A DNA stretch of 64,000 nucleotides from Candidatus Gastranaerophilales bacterium (GCA_944324845.1 CALUXX010000002.1:106496-170495); one strand, 5' to 3'; positions 26,278-35,012 are shown, numbered from the stretch's first letter. Made by a program: numbers and translations. Notes: a model not told the origin generated them from the sequence alone.

Positions 26278-27705
26278 TTATTTTTTTAACACTTCTATCG
26301 TTTTATAATCTGTTAAATATGGTAAATGTGCTTCTGTTATCAACTCTCCCGGTACAAGAATTGTAATTCCGGGCGGGCATTCTGCAACAACTTCTCCAGA
26401 AATTCTACCAACAGCTTCTTCTTTTGGAATAATTTCTTTTTCTGAGAAATACGCATCTCTTAAACTTACTTTGATAATTGGAGTTAACATTGGCATATGT
26501 TTTTTATTTTCAAGATAGTAAATATCTTGATAGTTATGAGTGTCAATTTTTTTCAAGCATTCTACAAGATACTCAAAATCAGAACGCTTATTGCCAATGT
26601 TACATAAAATCAAAATTCCAATATCAGATGCACTTTCTACTTCAATTCCAAAATCTATTTCCAAAATAGATTCTAATCTTTTACCTGATAAGCCATCAGC
26701 TTTTATAAAGACTTTGGTAACATCTGTTTTATATCCAAACCCTGATGTTAAATGATGAATTGTTTGCATTTTATCAATTTCAGAACGTAAATACTTTGCG
26801 TTAGCGATTGCTTTTGATAATTGCTTTTGTCCTCTAATGCTTTGTAAATTAGCTCTTGCCGCATCTAATGAGCCAAGCAGCATCAAAGACGGACTTGTTG
26901 TATGTAAAAGCATTAATGCTCTTTCTACATCTTCTTCACATATTTTAGAGTTTTTACCAATATGCAACATAGAAGATTGACTCATACTTCCGCCGGTTTT
27001 GTGAAGCGAGTGAACAACAATATCAGCACCTAATTTTAAAGATGTTGTCGGTAATTTGCTGTTAAAGTTCCACAAACAACCGTGAGCTTCGTCAACAATT
27101 AAAGGTACATTATGTTTTTTACAAATTTCTGAAATCGCTTGAATGTCAGAAACAACGCCTTCATAAGTCGGATTTGTAATCCATACCGCAGAAACATCAT
27201 CGTTTTCATTTAAAAGTCTTTCAACTTCTTTTGCTTCAACATTGCCCCAAATACCCCAGTCGCTTAATTTTTCAGGAACAATCCATAAAGGTTCAGCTCC
27301 TGATATAATTAAACCTGTTAAAATAGATCTGTGACAATTACGGTTTACAATAACTTTTTGTCCTTTTTTTGTCAAACCCATTGCAACTGCAAGGTTTCCG
27401 ATAGTTGAACCGTTTAACAAAAAGAATGTTCTTTTAGCGCCAAAAGCTTCGGCTGCAAGAATTTCTGCTTCTTTTATCGGTCCTGTTGCAGGTGTAAGTG
27501 TTCCCAAATTGTCAAATTCATCTGTAGTATCAACCATTAAGGCTTTTTTGCCGACTAATTTTCTGAAATCTTGTAATGTTCCAAGACCTTTTGTGTGTCC
27601 CGGAATATGGAATTGATAAGTCGGATTGTTATATGCCTGTTTTAAGGCTTCAACAATCGGGGCTTTTATTTTTATTTGTTTTTCATTACGGGTTTTTATT
27701 GACAT
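26278..27705 (-). CDS. Orn/Lys/Arg decarboxylase family (SpeA/Cad-like)
   Basis: A 475-residue fold-type I PLP enzyme of the group III-like basic amino acid decarboxylases found in Gram-positive bacteria and cyanobacteria (Bacillus SpeA/YaaO type). Motifs: HIPGHTKGLG near residue 34, LLNGSTIGN, VNRNCHRS, IVDEAHG, and SLHKTGGSMSQSSML with the PLP-binding Lys. The C-terminal domain (EVVAECPPGITILVPGE) is typical. It would produce agmatine, cadaverine or putrescine, probably for polyamine synthesis. Which substrate is used cannot be read from these motifs. The length is normal. It stands 69 bases downstream of the virion module on the same strand. Confidence 0.92.
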   Translation of the reverse strand: MSIKTRNEKQIKIKAPIVEALKQAYNNPTYQFHIPGHTKGLGTLQDFRKLVGKKALMVDTTDEFDNLGTLTPATGPIKEAEILAAEAFGAKRTFFLLNGSTIGNLAVAMGLTKKGQKVIVNRNCHRSILTGLIISGAEPLWIVPEKLSDWGIWGNVEAKEVERLLNENDDVSAVWITNPTYEGVVSDIQAISEICKKHNVPLIVDEAHGCLWNFNSKLPTTSLKLGADIVVHSLHKTGGSMSQSSMLHIGKNSKICEEDVERALMLLHTTSPSLMLLGSLDAARANLQSIRGQKQLSKAIANAKYLRSEIDKMQTIHHLTSGFGYKTDVTKVFIKADGLSGKRLESILEIDFGIEVESASDIGILILCNIGNKRSDFEYLVECLKKIDTHNYQDIYYLENKKHMPMLTPIIKVSLRDAYFSEKEIIPKEEAVGRISGEVVAECPPGITILVPGELITEAHLPYLTDYKTIEVLKK

Positions 27706-27724
27706 AATATGAATATACTACAAA

Positions 27725-27776
27725 AATTTTTATTTTTGTAAAAACAAAATAATATTTCTTAACAAAAATAAAAATT
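27725..27776. repeat. AT-only inverted repeat at the left edge of the virion module
   Basis: A 15-base perfect inverted repeat (27725-27739 and 27762-27776) separated by 22 bases, made almost only of A and T. It includes the last base pairs of the small membrane-protein gene and lies 20 bases upstream of the decarboxylase. It may be a terminator for the module or part of a junction. No matching copy is seen at the right edge near 37.8-38.0 kb. Confidence 0.55.
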
Positions 27777-28002
27777 ATTTTAATATTAAGCAATCATAAA
27801 TCTTATCGATTTTATCTTTCATATCTGTAAATTGAGATTTTAAGTCTTCAAAGCTTTTGATTGTTGTAAAACGAGTTTCTATATCTTTTAATATTTCTCG
27901 ATGTTTTTTTTCTAATTGTTCGGGTGTAACTACTATTCTTTCGTTTATTAGAAAGACTAACACAATTAGAATAATTGGTGCATAGTATATAAATTTATCC
28001 AT
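27775..28002 (-). CDS. Small membrane protein at the end of the virion module
   Basis: 75 residues: one membrane helix at about 3-19 (YYAPIILIVLVFLI), then a charged amphipathic helix likely to form a coiled coil (KKHREILKDIETRF to MKDKIDKIYDCL). It is the last gene of the minus-strand module, 15 bases after the terminase. Small proteins of this shape in phage late regions are often spanins or holin partners, but nothing in the sequence proves it. A host origin is also possible. Confidence 0.65.
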   Translation of the reverse strand: MDKFIYYAPIILIVLVFLINERIVVTPEQLEKKHREILKDIETRFTTIKSFEDLKSQFTDMKDKIDKIYDCLILK

Positions 28003-28017
28003 AAATTTTCCATTCAG

Positions 28018-29307
28018 TTATAAAACTATCGGCCAATAAAAATCTACCAAATAAGAAGCTGCATCAAACGGGTGTGATAGGAATTTTAATTCTTTCATTT
28101 GTTTAATTTGAGTGTATGTAGGGATATCTATTCTGGAAGAACCTTCTTGGTATCTCAAGTTGTAGATATTATATAAAAGTTTTTCACATTTAGGCGAAAT
28201 ATATAGACAAATATCCCCATTTGCGTTTTTAACTTTTGCATTAAAGGCTGCTATTCGATTTTTTATAGGCGGGTTAAATCCTTTTATTTTAATTTCTGCG
28301 TCATACCCAAAAGAAGCCAGTTTTCGTTTTATGATAACATAATTTGTATATTCACTGGTACAAGTTCTGTTATCGCCTGAGGCATCACCGTTTATAATAA
28401 TTTTTCCTTTATGGTTTGGGTATCTTGAATAAAATTCATCACAAGTTTTGGCTGTCGTGGTATTTTCTAAAACAACTTCATCAAAGTAAAAAACTTTGTC
28501 TTCTGTTTTATGGGCTAAAACCCACGCCATAGGATCAACGTTAAAATCACAGCTTATATGTAAATCCAAATCAGGTTGATAGAAAATTTCTTTGACATTT
28601 TCATCTGTAAAATCTTTAACAACCAGATTGGAACTATAATCACCGGGTTTTCCAAGAACAAACATATCGTAGTAACTTTTGTCGTACAGTTGTTTAAGTT
28701 CATCGCAAAAACCTTTTGGCAAATAAATATTTTGTGTTGTAGGAGCAGAAATAAGTCTATAATTTATTGGAGGATTTTTCAAGAACGTTTGATAAAGCCA
28801 TCCTTTTTCCATTTCGGGGTTAGTGTGTCCAAAAATTCTATATGTAAAATTTTTCCATTCAGGTTTTATTTTTTGCCTCATTCTGGCAAGTAGAACTTTG
28901 AATGTTTCATAGGGAATATCAGACATTTCTTCAATTTCAACAAATCCCAGGTTAAGTGATTTTAATTTGCTGGGTTCGTCAAAGTGTCTGAAAAGGATTT
29001 CTGAGCCGTTATAAAAAACTAATTTTTGTTCTGCACTTATCCATTTGTAATCAATTTTTTCTACAAATCCCATACTTTCTAAATGTTCAAAATAGGTTTT
29101 TAGTGTTGTATCTCTGACAAGGGTATAAGTTTGTGCCCCAACAAGTCCGCATATTCCGGGAAATTTCAAAGATAATAAAATTCCAAGGAGAGCTCCGGCA
29201 AAAGTTTTGCCAGAGCCATACCCTCCAAGATATACAGCAACATCCAGAGAATAATCGTGTGGAATTTCCAAAAATTTTCTCTGTGCATCCAGTAGTTTGT
29301 ATTTCAT
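28018..29307 (-). CDS. terL: Phage terminase large subunit
   Basis: A 429-residue DNA-packaging motor of the PBSX/Terminase_3 type. The ATPase domain has Walker A GGYGSGKTFAGA at about residues 28-39 and a Walker B-like VEIEEMSD near 125. The C-terminal RuvC-like nuclease domain begins with SCDFNVDPMAW, whose Asp is the first metal ligand, and later acidic residues (INGDASGD, HPFDAASYL) complete the set. The length fits. It is four bases after the portal gene in a tightly packed operon. The active-site residues look intact, so the packaging motor could be functional. Confidence 0.93.
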   Translation of the reverse strand: MKYKLLDAQRKFLEIPHDYSLDVAVYLGGYGSGKTFAGALLGILLSLKFPGICGLVGAQTYTLVRDTTLKTYFEHLESMGFVEKIDYKWISAEQKLVFYNGSEILFRHFDEPSKLKSLNLGFVEIEEMSDIPYETFKVLLARMRQKIKPEWKNFTYRIFGHTNPEMEKGWLYQTFLKNPPINYRLISAPTTQNIYLPKGFCDELKQLYDKSYYDMFVLGKPGDYSSNLVVKDFTDENVKEIFYQPDLDLHISCDFNVDPMAWVLAHKTEDKVFYFDEVVLENTTTAKTCDEFYSRYPNHKGKIIINGDASGDNRTCTSEYTNYVIIKRKLASFGYDAEIKIKGFNPPIKNRIAAFNAKVKNANGDICLYISPKCEKLLYNIYNLRYQEGSSRIDIPTYTQIKQMKELKFLSHPFDAASYLVDFYWPIVL

Positions 29308-29311
29308 AGTA

Positions 29312-30976
29312 TTATTGTTCTGTCATTGATTCGGTTTTGTTATTACTATTGTTGTCTTTTGTTAAGAAATTGTTGGCATTTTCTACTCCGTACTGTTCAA
29401 TTACGAATTTGAAACATTCTATCCAATCAATTTGTTTTGCAACAACATCTACTTTGGCAAATGCTTGAATTACATTGAAAAGTTCTTTTAATCTTGCTTT
29501 TCTTTCAAATGTTGCTTTTCTATCTCCATAGCGATAAACGTAATTTGATTTTCTGATGTCATCGTTTATTTCTATTTCTGTTTCAATTCCTTTATCTTTT
29601 GTCAGGATGGTTTCTTTTCCAAGTTTGAAGTTAGAAATTATTTCGGCTGTTTTTTCTACCATTGGAACAATTACTTTTCGATTGATTGCTTCAAGAATCA
29701 TATTTAATCTTGCTTCTTGACCATTTACAGAATAATTTATTTCAGTGGCAGTTCTTTCTGAGGATTGAATATTTCCTGACATGTTTTTGAAAATACCTGT
29801 TGCACTTTCTTGAGTGTTTTTGAAGTAATTAAGAAAATCCCATCCTTGCATTGCTTTATCAAAAGAAATTGTAATTGGTGCACTTGTCATTAAAGAGGCA
29901 TCATATTCAATGATTTTTCCTGGTTTAATAACTTGTTCACCTCTAAAACATCCTTTTGGTGCAAGGTATGGCGGGTTCATCATAAGTGATAGTGCATCAA
30001 GTTGTTTATTAAGTATTGTTGATGAGATATTGTTTAATATAAGAGCCACTCTAAGCGGGGAAATCCCTCTGCCGGTTGAGGGACATTCAATGATGTTTGC
30101 GTGGATAAATGGGTTTATTACAAACGGATTATCCTCAAATCTTATTACTACACTTCTTCCGGCGATTACTATAAGTTTATTTTTTAATACTTCGCCGTTA
30201 GGTAATTCAATGTTTCCCCAAAATTCCAAAATTTCAATTTTGTTGTTGTAATCTGCTTTATTAAATTCTTTTTTATTTCTTTTTGCCACCACTCCTTTCA
30301 ATATTGCCAGTTTTTCTTCATTTATCAAGTTGTTGGAAGGGTTTGATTTAATTTCGTCCAGAGTTAGATATGTTCTGTAAATTTTTGCACAAGTATCCCA
30401 GTCTTCTGTGTCTGTTGAGTCAAATACGAAATCTTCATAGTTTATAAATTTGACTTTGGCGTTGTCATAGATAATTTGGTCTTCTACTATGAAGTTTTCG
30501 GTTGTATTCCTTTGAATTTGTTCTTCCAAAGATAGTATTCTTCTTCTTTTCTTTATTCTGTTTTCCCAACCGACAAATAACGTTACTTCTCCTGTTTCGA
30601 CTACTGAATCAATTATTTGTTCCATAACATCTTCGATTTTCATTGATTCAAAAGTATTTACTAACATTGCCTTTTGATAGTTTGCGTATTTTCTGGTAAC
30701 TTCATCAGTCCCTTCTACATCAAACATTCCGTCCGGGTGTGAATACAGGTTTTGCACAATGTGAGATTTTAATGTTTGTGCAAGTTCGTAGATATCTGGT
30801 AGTTGAACTTTGCAATCCCAGGCATTAATTTTAGGGATTGTGGAATTGTATATTGCGTATTTTATTAATCTGTTATCTGAAAGTTGAGAGGCTCTTGCGT
30901 TTTCACAATTTTCATACCTTTCAACTACATATCCGAGCAGATACGGTTCATTTATGTATTGATTGTTAGTTTCCAT
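29312..30976 (-). CDS. Phage portal protein
   Basis: A 554-residue portal-like protein. Evidence: position directly before the terminase, length, and a P22/T7-type portal pattern with an N-terminal VVETGEVTLFVGWENR strand block, the central stem region (ATGIFKNMSGNIQSSERTA) and a long C-terminal helix rich in Arg/Lys. The ring of portal subunits occupies one capsid vertex and is the DNA entry and exit channel. The start ATG overlaps the GNAT gene by 11 bases with a good AGGTGAT ribosome-binding site. It resembles podovirus portals more than the siphovirus SPP1 or HK97 types, but that is judged by eye. Confidence 0.85.
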   Translation of the reverse strand: METNNQYINEPYLLGYVVERYENCENARASQLSDNRLIKYAIYNSTIPKINAWDCKVQLPDIYELAQTLKSHIVQNLYSHPDGMFDVEGTDEVTRKYANYQKAMLVNTFESMKIEDVMEQIIDSVVETGEVTLFVGWENRIKKRRRILSLEEQIQRNTTENFIVEDQIIYDNAKVKFINYEDFVFDSTDTEDWDTCAKIYRTYLTLDEIKSNPSNNLINEEKLAILKGVVAKRNKKEFNKADYNNKIEILEFWGNIELPNGEVLKNKLIVIAGRSVVIRFEDNPFVINPFIHANIIECPSTGRGISPLRVALILNNISSTILNKQLDALSLMMNPPYLAPKGCFRGEQVIKPGKIIEYDASLMTSAPITISFDKAMQGWDFLNYFKNTQESATGIFKNMSGNIQSSERTATEINYSVNGQEARLNMILEAINRKVIVPMVEKTAEIISNFKLGKETILTKDKGIETEIEINDDIRKSNYVYRYGDRKATFERKARLKELFNVIQAFAKVDVVAKQIDWIECFKFVIEQYGVENANNFLTKDNNSNNKTESMTEQ

Positions 30977-31517
30977 ATATCACCTCGTTGGTTTTGTAAT
31001 AGTATTTTCTGTATAGGCAGTAAACTTCAATATCTTGTAAAATATTGAGTCTTATGGTTTCTGAGTGTAAGGTTGAATCGTATTCAAATCCGCAATCTTT
31101 TAAGAGTTTTCTAACATAGATGTTTTGCGGATAAATTTGAGCTTTTAGTTTATAAAATCCAAATACATCAAAGCACATTTTAAAAAAGAATTTTGCACAA
31201 TATCGAACAAAATTTCCCCAAGCGCATCTGTCAAAGCAAACAGAAACTTCTGCACTGAAGAGTTTGTTTTTGTTTCCTACAAAATTATCCAGATAAACAA
31301 AGCCCATAAATTTGTCATTTTGATCCAGTATTATCCAAAAATACGGGCTATATAGTTTTATCAAGGCTTCCATCCCAAAATCTTTGAAAGGATAAAAATC
31401 ATCTAAAATGTACTTTGAATATTTTTTATAAATTTTTTCTGCAGAAGAAATATATTCAGAATAGTTTTTATTTGTTTTAAATTCTGAATATGAAGTTATT
31501 CTAAGAAATTTACACAT
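30966..31517 (-). CDS. GNAT-like acetyltransferase inside the packaging operon
   Basis: A 183-residue protein with the arrangement of a GNAT fold: a central strand pair (YFWIILDQNDKFMGFVYLD), then the segment SVCFDRCAWGNFVRYCAKFFFKMCFDVFG, then YKLKAQIYPQNIYVRKLLKDCGFEYD, which is typical of the last GNAT strands (N-x-x-x-x-x-L-L-x-x-x-G-F). It is Cys- and Phe-rich. Acetyltransferase-like proteins between terminase and portal occur in some podovirus genomes and are proposed to modify virion or host proteins. Here the role is unknown. Confidence 0.65.
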   Translation of the reverse strand: MCKFLRITSYSEFKTNKNYSEYISSAEKIYKKYSKYILDDFYPFKDFGMEALIKLYSPYFWIILDQNDKFMGFVYLDNFVGNKNKLFSAEVSVCFDRCAWGNFVRYCAKFFFKMCFDVFGFYKLKAQIYPQNIYVRKLLKDCGFEYDSTLHSETIRLNILQDIEVYCLYRKYYYKTNEVIYGN

Positions 31518-31521
31518 AATT

Positions 31522-31872
31522 CTAAATTTTGCATTTGATAAATTTAATATAATTATTTCCGCTTACAAAAGCTAAGATTTCACCTGATAGTAATTTGTTT
31601 CGATTGATTGTATCAGTGCCTAAAAAACCTTCAGCTTGTATGCCGTTTATATAAGATTTTGTTTTGCTTGATTTGTTGAGAACTTCAAAAACAGAAGCTT
31701 TTGAAAAAAGTTTTGAAGGCGGAATTTCTTTTATATTAAAACTGTATGTTTCTTTTTTCTTGTTTTCAGGTTTGATTTCCTCGCAAAATTCTTGTTCAAT
31801 TTTCATCGCTACGATTTTGTCGTATTCAGAATCATTTAATAGTAGTTTTTCAGTTTCTTTATCTGTTTTCAT
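31522..31872 (-). CDS. Unknown phage-module protein, 116 residues
   Basis: No family recognised. The first 45 residues are highly charged and helical (TDKETEKLLLNDSEYDKIVAMK). The rest is beta-like, with SYINGIQAEGFLGTDT and a C-terminal FVSGNNYIKFIKCKI. It lies between the small terminase (10 bases) and the GNAT (4 bases) on the same strand and so belongs to the packaging operon. Confidence 0.65.
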   Translation of the reverse strand: MKTDKETEKLLLNDSEYDKIVAMKIEQEFCEEIKPENKKKETYSFNIKEIPPSKLFSKASVFEVLNKSSKTKSYINGIQAEGFLGTDTINRNKLLSGEILAFVSGNNYIKFIKCKI

Positions 31873-31882
31873 TTTTCAATCC

Positions 31883-32317
31883 TTAAATTTTTTCCTCGTC
31901 TAAATTCGCAATAGTGACAATTTTAAACTCGTGCCCGTTTTCGCTGGATTGAGTTTGTGGAAATCCAAGATATTTACATAAAGCATCAAGTGCTCTTAAA
32001 CCGGCTGTTGAATCTCTTAATTTTACTTTTCCTGTAAAATTTCCGTCCTTGTCGGTAATATCTTCTTCTTCAAGTGAAAATTCTGCTATTTGTAAAAGTT
32101 TTTGCACTACATATCCTTTTTGTACATTTAAGGCTGAGATTTGTAGTTTTAATTGTCTTTTTATTTCTTTTATTATCGAATCTTTTTTTAATAATTCGGA
32201 TGCAAAAAATTTTGGGTTCTTAACTTTATAACCCGCTGTTTTTACAGCGTTTTCACCATCAAGAGTTCTTATATATTCACTTACGAATTTCTTTTGTTGT
32301 TGTGTTAATTGTTCCAT
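31883..32317 (-). CDS. terS: Phage terminase small subunit
   Basis: A 144-residue protein that recognises viral DNA and starts packaging. The N-terminal block (LTQQQKKFVSEYIRTLDGENAVKTAGY) is the diagnostic helix-turn-helix of the Terminase_2 family, followed by the ELLKKDSIIKEIKRQL helix. The C-terminal region links the oligomer to the large subunit. It is the first gene of the packaging block, and its leader (32318-32454) faces a plus-strand transcript unit. The usual order terS-terL is interrupted by three genes here. Confidence 0.9.
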   Translation of the reverse strand: MEQLTQQQKKFVSEYIRTLDGENAVKTAGYKVKNPKFFASELLKKDSIIKEIKRQLKLQISALNVQKGYVVQKLLQIAEFSLEEEDITDKDGNFTGKVKLRDSTAGLRALDALCKYLGFPQTQSSENGHEFKIVTIANLDEEKI

Positions 32318-32340
32318 TCCGTTACATTTCTTATTAAAAT

Positions 32341-32441
32341 TTGTATTTTTGTCAAAAAATTTGTATAATAAACATGCTATTTATATTTCGGCTAGTGTAA
32401 ATCTTAACAGGGGGGAATGAAAAGGACTTCCTGTTTTTTTT
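32341..32441 (+). ncRNA. Candidate antisense small RNA within the virion module
   Basis: On the strand opposite to all module genes there is a near-consensus promoter: TTGTAT (32341-32346), 17 bases, TATAAT (32364-32369). About 65 bases further there is an intrinsic terminator: AACAGG plus AA (32406-32417, with a bulged GGGG) pairs with TTCCTGTT (32428-32435), followed by eight T. The predicted RNA runs from about 32376 to 32441 and is complementary to the leader of the small terminase gene. It also contains a 10-codon frame after GGGGGGA (MKRTSCFFCP), which may be coincidental. Confidence 0.55.
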
Positions 32442-32454
32442 GCCCTTAAATTTC

Positions 32455-33096
32455 TTAGTCCCTGAAAAGACTTATTTGGGGTGCGTTTTGTACCGATACT
32501 GAAACCTTTGATTTAAGATTTAATAAGGCTTCTTTGTACATGCTTAGCCAGTATGAGAATTTGAAATATTGCGGATTACCTTTTACGCGCAGGCATGCTC
32601 CATACACTAATATTTGTTCTGCAAATGGCATTGGAATTAGCGGTTTATCTGTTGCATTTTCAAATTCTTCTTTTTCTGTATTTGATTCATCTATTACATA
32701 GTTCTTTGTGTAATATACAATATCAAGTTCTTTATCTTCTTTAAATTTATGGAATAGTAGTTTGTCGTTTAATATTGAATATTTACATAAGTCGTTATGT
32801 TTTTCTGTTAAAAATGGTTTTAAATTTTCGCAGAAAGTATATTCTTTTCCGTCAATAAATATGTGTAAGATTTTTCCGTTGACCGGAACTTCAATTTCTG
32901 ATGTTTCTTTCGGTAAAGTCACTTGGCTTCTTTTTAGAAGAAAGTTCCAGTTTTCAATGTTACAAACTTCTTTATTTACGGTATTTATTGCAGCCAGAAT
33001 ACGTTTGTGTTCTGTTTTTGTTAATTCTGCTAAATCGTTTACCTGTTTGTAATTCATTTCGTACAGGCATTTATTTACAATGTCTAAATAATTCAT
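32455..33096 (-). CDS. Head-tail adaptor (gp4-like) protein
   Basis: A 213-residue protein with the layout of podovirus adaptors: an N-terminal helical region (MNYLDIVNKCLYEMNY, then ILAAINTVNKEVCNIENWNFLL), a beta-rich middle (ITLPKETSEIEVPVNGKIL), and a C-terminal helix after PLIPMPFAEQILVYGACL. The Trp-Asn-Phe-Leu after a helix of Ile/Val/Asn is the pattern I rely on. Adaptors attach to the portal and seat the nozzle. It starts with an AAGGAGG site nine bases upstream, directly after a hairpin (33112-33143). Confidence 0.65.
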   Translation of the reverse strand: MNYLDIVNKCLYEMNYKQVNDLAELTKTEHKRILAAINTVNKEVCNIENWNFLLKRSQVTLPKETSEIEVPVNGKILHIFIDGKEYTFCENLKPFLTEKHNDLCKYSILNDKLLFHKFKEDKELDIVYYTKNYVIDESNTEKEEFENATDKPLIPMPFAEQILVYGACLRVKGNPQYFKFSYWLSMYKEALLNLKSKVSVSVQNAPQISLFRD

Positions 33097-33111
33097 CGAT
33101 CCTCCTTGAAA

Positions 33112-33143
33112 AAGTCCGGATAGGATAAGACCTATCCGAACTT
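33112..33143 (-). terminator. Hairpin with T-tract just before the adaptor ribosome-binding site
   Basis: Thirteen bases pair with one mismatch (core CGGATAGG / CCTATCCG, loop of 6). Read on the minus strand, it is followed by TTTTTC and then AAGGAGG and the adaptor ATG. It could be a partial terminator or attenuator that lowers expression of the genes after the scaffold and coat block, or an RNA-processing site. Confidence 0.7.
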
Positions 33144-33160
33144 ATATGAATTTACTCGAA

Positions 33161-33835
33161 TTACTTAAGCAAACCTTGTCTTAGTTGCTCCATAATAAGT
33201 TTTTCGTTGCGAGTAAATTCGTCACCACTCATCTTGCCAATCTCCTCACGAGTAAAAATCCTATTATTCTTGCTGATTGCTGGAGAAGTTTGAGCGTAAG
33301 CGGTCAATTTCCTTTTAGCAATTTCGTTCTCGTCATTCAATGATTTGTCGTAAGCAGATTTCTTCAAATATCTGTTTATGGCAGAATTTTCTAAACCTTC
33401 TACCAATCCGGCTATTCGAAGCATTTCATCTTTATCCATTTGGTAACCGTTAAGATAGTTTCGCAAATCTGCTCTTCCATCTTCATCAAAAAATCCCGGA
33501 CGAAGTTTGTTAAACAAGTCCATTTGATTTTCTTCTGCTGCTTGTTGTGGCAAGGCTGTTTGTGTCATATTAGCAGCTGTTGTTGGTGCATTTGTTTGTT
33601 GCTGTAAATTGTTCTTGTACGCGTTAATTTGTTGTGCTTTTCCGGCTAATTGAGCCAACAGATATTGTCCTTGTTTTTGTGTAATTATTCCTTTTTGTAC
33701 AAGGTTATTTACATTTTGAACATCTGCTCCAATTGATTGCTCTAATTGATAAAAAACATCCTTGTAACTTTGTTGAGCATTACCTTGTGGATTTATGGCA
33801 AGTGATGAAATATTATTATTAGTTTGATTTTCCAT
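33161..33835 (-). CDS. Gln/Asn-rich phage-module protein, possible scaffold
   Basis: A 224-residue hydrophilic protein. The first 110 residues are Gln/Asn/Ala-rich with QGQYLLAQLAGKAQQINAY, and the rest has charged helices (LNDENEIAKRKLTAY) ending in NEKLIMEQLRQGLLK. A helical, charged, low-complexity protein between coat and adaptor fits a scaffolding protein by position and composition, but the sequence gives no direct proof. No known domain recognised. Confidence 0.65.
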   Translation of the reverse strand: MENQTNNNISSLAINPQGNAQQSYKDVFYQLEQSIGADVQNVNNLVQKGIITQKQGQYLLAQLAGKAQQINAYKNNLQQQTNAPTTAANMTQTALPQQAAEENQMDLFNKLRPGFFDEDGRADLRNYLNGYQMDKDEMLRIAGLVEGLENSAINRYLKKSAYDKSLNDENEIAKRKLTAYAQTSPAISKNNRIFTREEIGKMSGDEFTRNEKLIMEQLRQGLLK

Positions 33836-33840
33836 GTATT

Positions 33841-34089
33841 TTATTCTCCCTCTGAACTTTGAAAAGTTTTCATATAGGTTACGGCAATTTCGACTACGTC
33901 ATCAATGAAACTTGATAATAAAATCGAAATTATAGTCTTTATGAATCCGGAAAAAGGTAAATGATCAACTATATATTTTATGGCAAGTGTTTTTTTCTCT
34001 TGTCCTTTTCCTGAGCCTAATTCTTGTTCCGCAACGAATACTGCATTTTTTGCAAGTTCTTTTATTTGATTTTTTATCTCTGTAAACAT
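33841..34089 (-). CDS. Holin LL-H-like small protein
   Basis: 82 residues. The run VAEQELGSGKGQEKKTLAIKYI resembles the conserved cytoplasmic part of the Phage_holin_6_1 (LL-H) family, where an EQ, GxGKGxEK and an amphipathic helix are typical. The usual N-terminal membrane helix is missing, and only a moderately hydrophobic segment (FIKTIISILLSSFIDDVV) is present, so membrane activity is doubtful. Its place between coat and scaffold-like genes is odd for a lysis gene. Confidence 0.5.
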   Translation of the reverse strand: MFTEIKNQIKELAKNAVFVAEQELGSGKGQEKKTLAIKYIVDHLPFSGFIKTIISILLSSFIDDVVEIAVTYMKTFQSSEGE

Positions 34090-34109
34090 AAAGTTCTTAC
34101 CTCCGCAGT

Positions 34110-34961
34110 TTATGCACCGGCAGTGATAATCATTTTAGCAAGAGCATTTGGTTGTACTGTTTTGGCACCATACAAGTATAAGCCTCTAACCAAATCAGAG
34201 AAGCTGTCTTTATCTCTTAAGCTTTCGATTTTTGAAAGTTGTGATGCAAAAGTTATTGCTTCATTTGTACCTGCTAGAACATAATATTTTTCACTTACAT
34301 CTACTAAGTTTGTGCTAACTAATACATCCATACCTGCAATTCTTCCGATAGAACCTTCTCTTAATGTTTCATCGGCAACATTATATGCAGAGATAAATTC
34401 AGGACTTTGTAATAAGTAAGCTTCAATATTTGGGTTGATTATTACCCAAGGGCGAACTCCTGCGTGTACTGCGTTTGAATTTTTTAATGCTAATGATAAT
34501 TTTACAAAATTTTCATAGATTGTGCTTTTATCTAGAGTGATAGGTAACTCTTCTGTACCTACGGTATTTTCTTCAGGTACATCTGTATGTAAACCTAGTA
34601 AATATGAATCTTGAACTTCTTCAATAGCTTTTTTAGCATTGTTCAAATGAGCTTCCATAATATCTGTATTGCTTTGAACTTTTGCAACGTCATCAATTTT
34701 GAATGCAAAGAATTTCTTTTGATCGATAACTAAATCTAAAGATGTTGGAGTTAAAGAACTGTAGGTTATATTGTCTGAAGTTAAGGTTGATACTGATACT
34801 TCAGCAGGGGTAATGATTTTTACAGTGTCGCCCTGATTTTTAATATCACCTTCCCAGTTTCTGTTTACGCATTGGAGCATAACACAATTCTTTTCTAGCA
34901 TTTGATTTAACTTTTGGCTCCAGATTTCTGGAATAAAAGCTGAGTAAGTTGATTCTGCCAT
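34110..34961 (-). CDS. Major capsid protein, P22-coat-like
   Basis: A 283-residue protein starting MAESTYSAFIPEIWSQKLNQML, a pattern typical of P22-type and related HK97-fold coat proteins (…FIPEIWSxxL…, then a VNRNWEGDIKNQGDTVKI strand with the GDTVxI motif, and SLDLVIDQKKFFAFKIDDV). The C-terminal LRDKDSFSDLVRGLYLYGAKTVQPNALA is also typical. Codon use is more regular than in the flanking genes, as expected for an abundant product. It is compact for a P22-like coat protein (430), which suggests no I-domain insertion. Confidence 0.88.
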   Translation of the reverse strand: MAESTYSAFIPEIWSQKLNQMLEKNCVMLQCVNRNWEGDIKNQGDTVKIITPAEVSVSTLTSDNITYSSLTPTSLDLVIDQKKFFAFKIDDVAKVQSNTDIMEAHLNNAKKAIEEVQDSYLLGLHTDVPEENTVGTEELPITLDKSTIYENFVKLSLALKNSNAVHAGVRPWVIINPNIEAYLLQSPEFISAYNVADETLREGSIGRIAGMDVLVSTNLVDVSEKYYVLAGTNEAITFASQLSKIESLRDKDSFSDLVRGLYLYGAKTVQPNALAKMIITAGA

Positions 34962-35012
34962 TTTGATTTTCCTTTCGCTTGTGTACTAACTATATTTTTG
35001 AGTGGTGATTTC

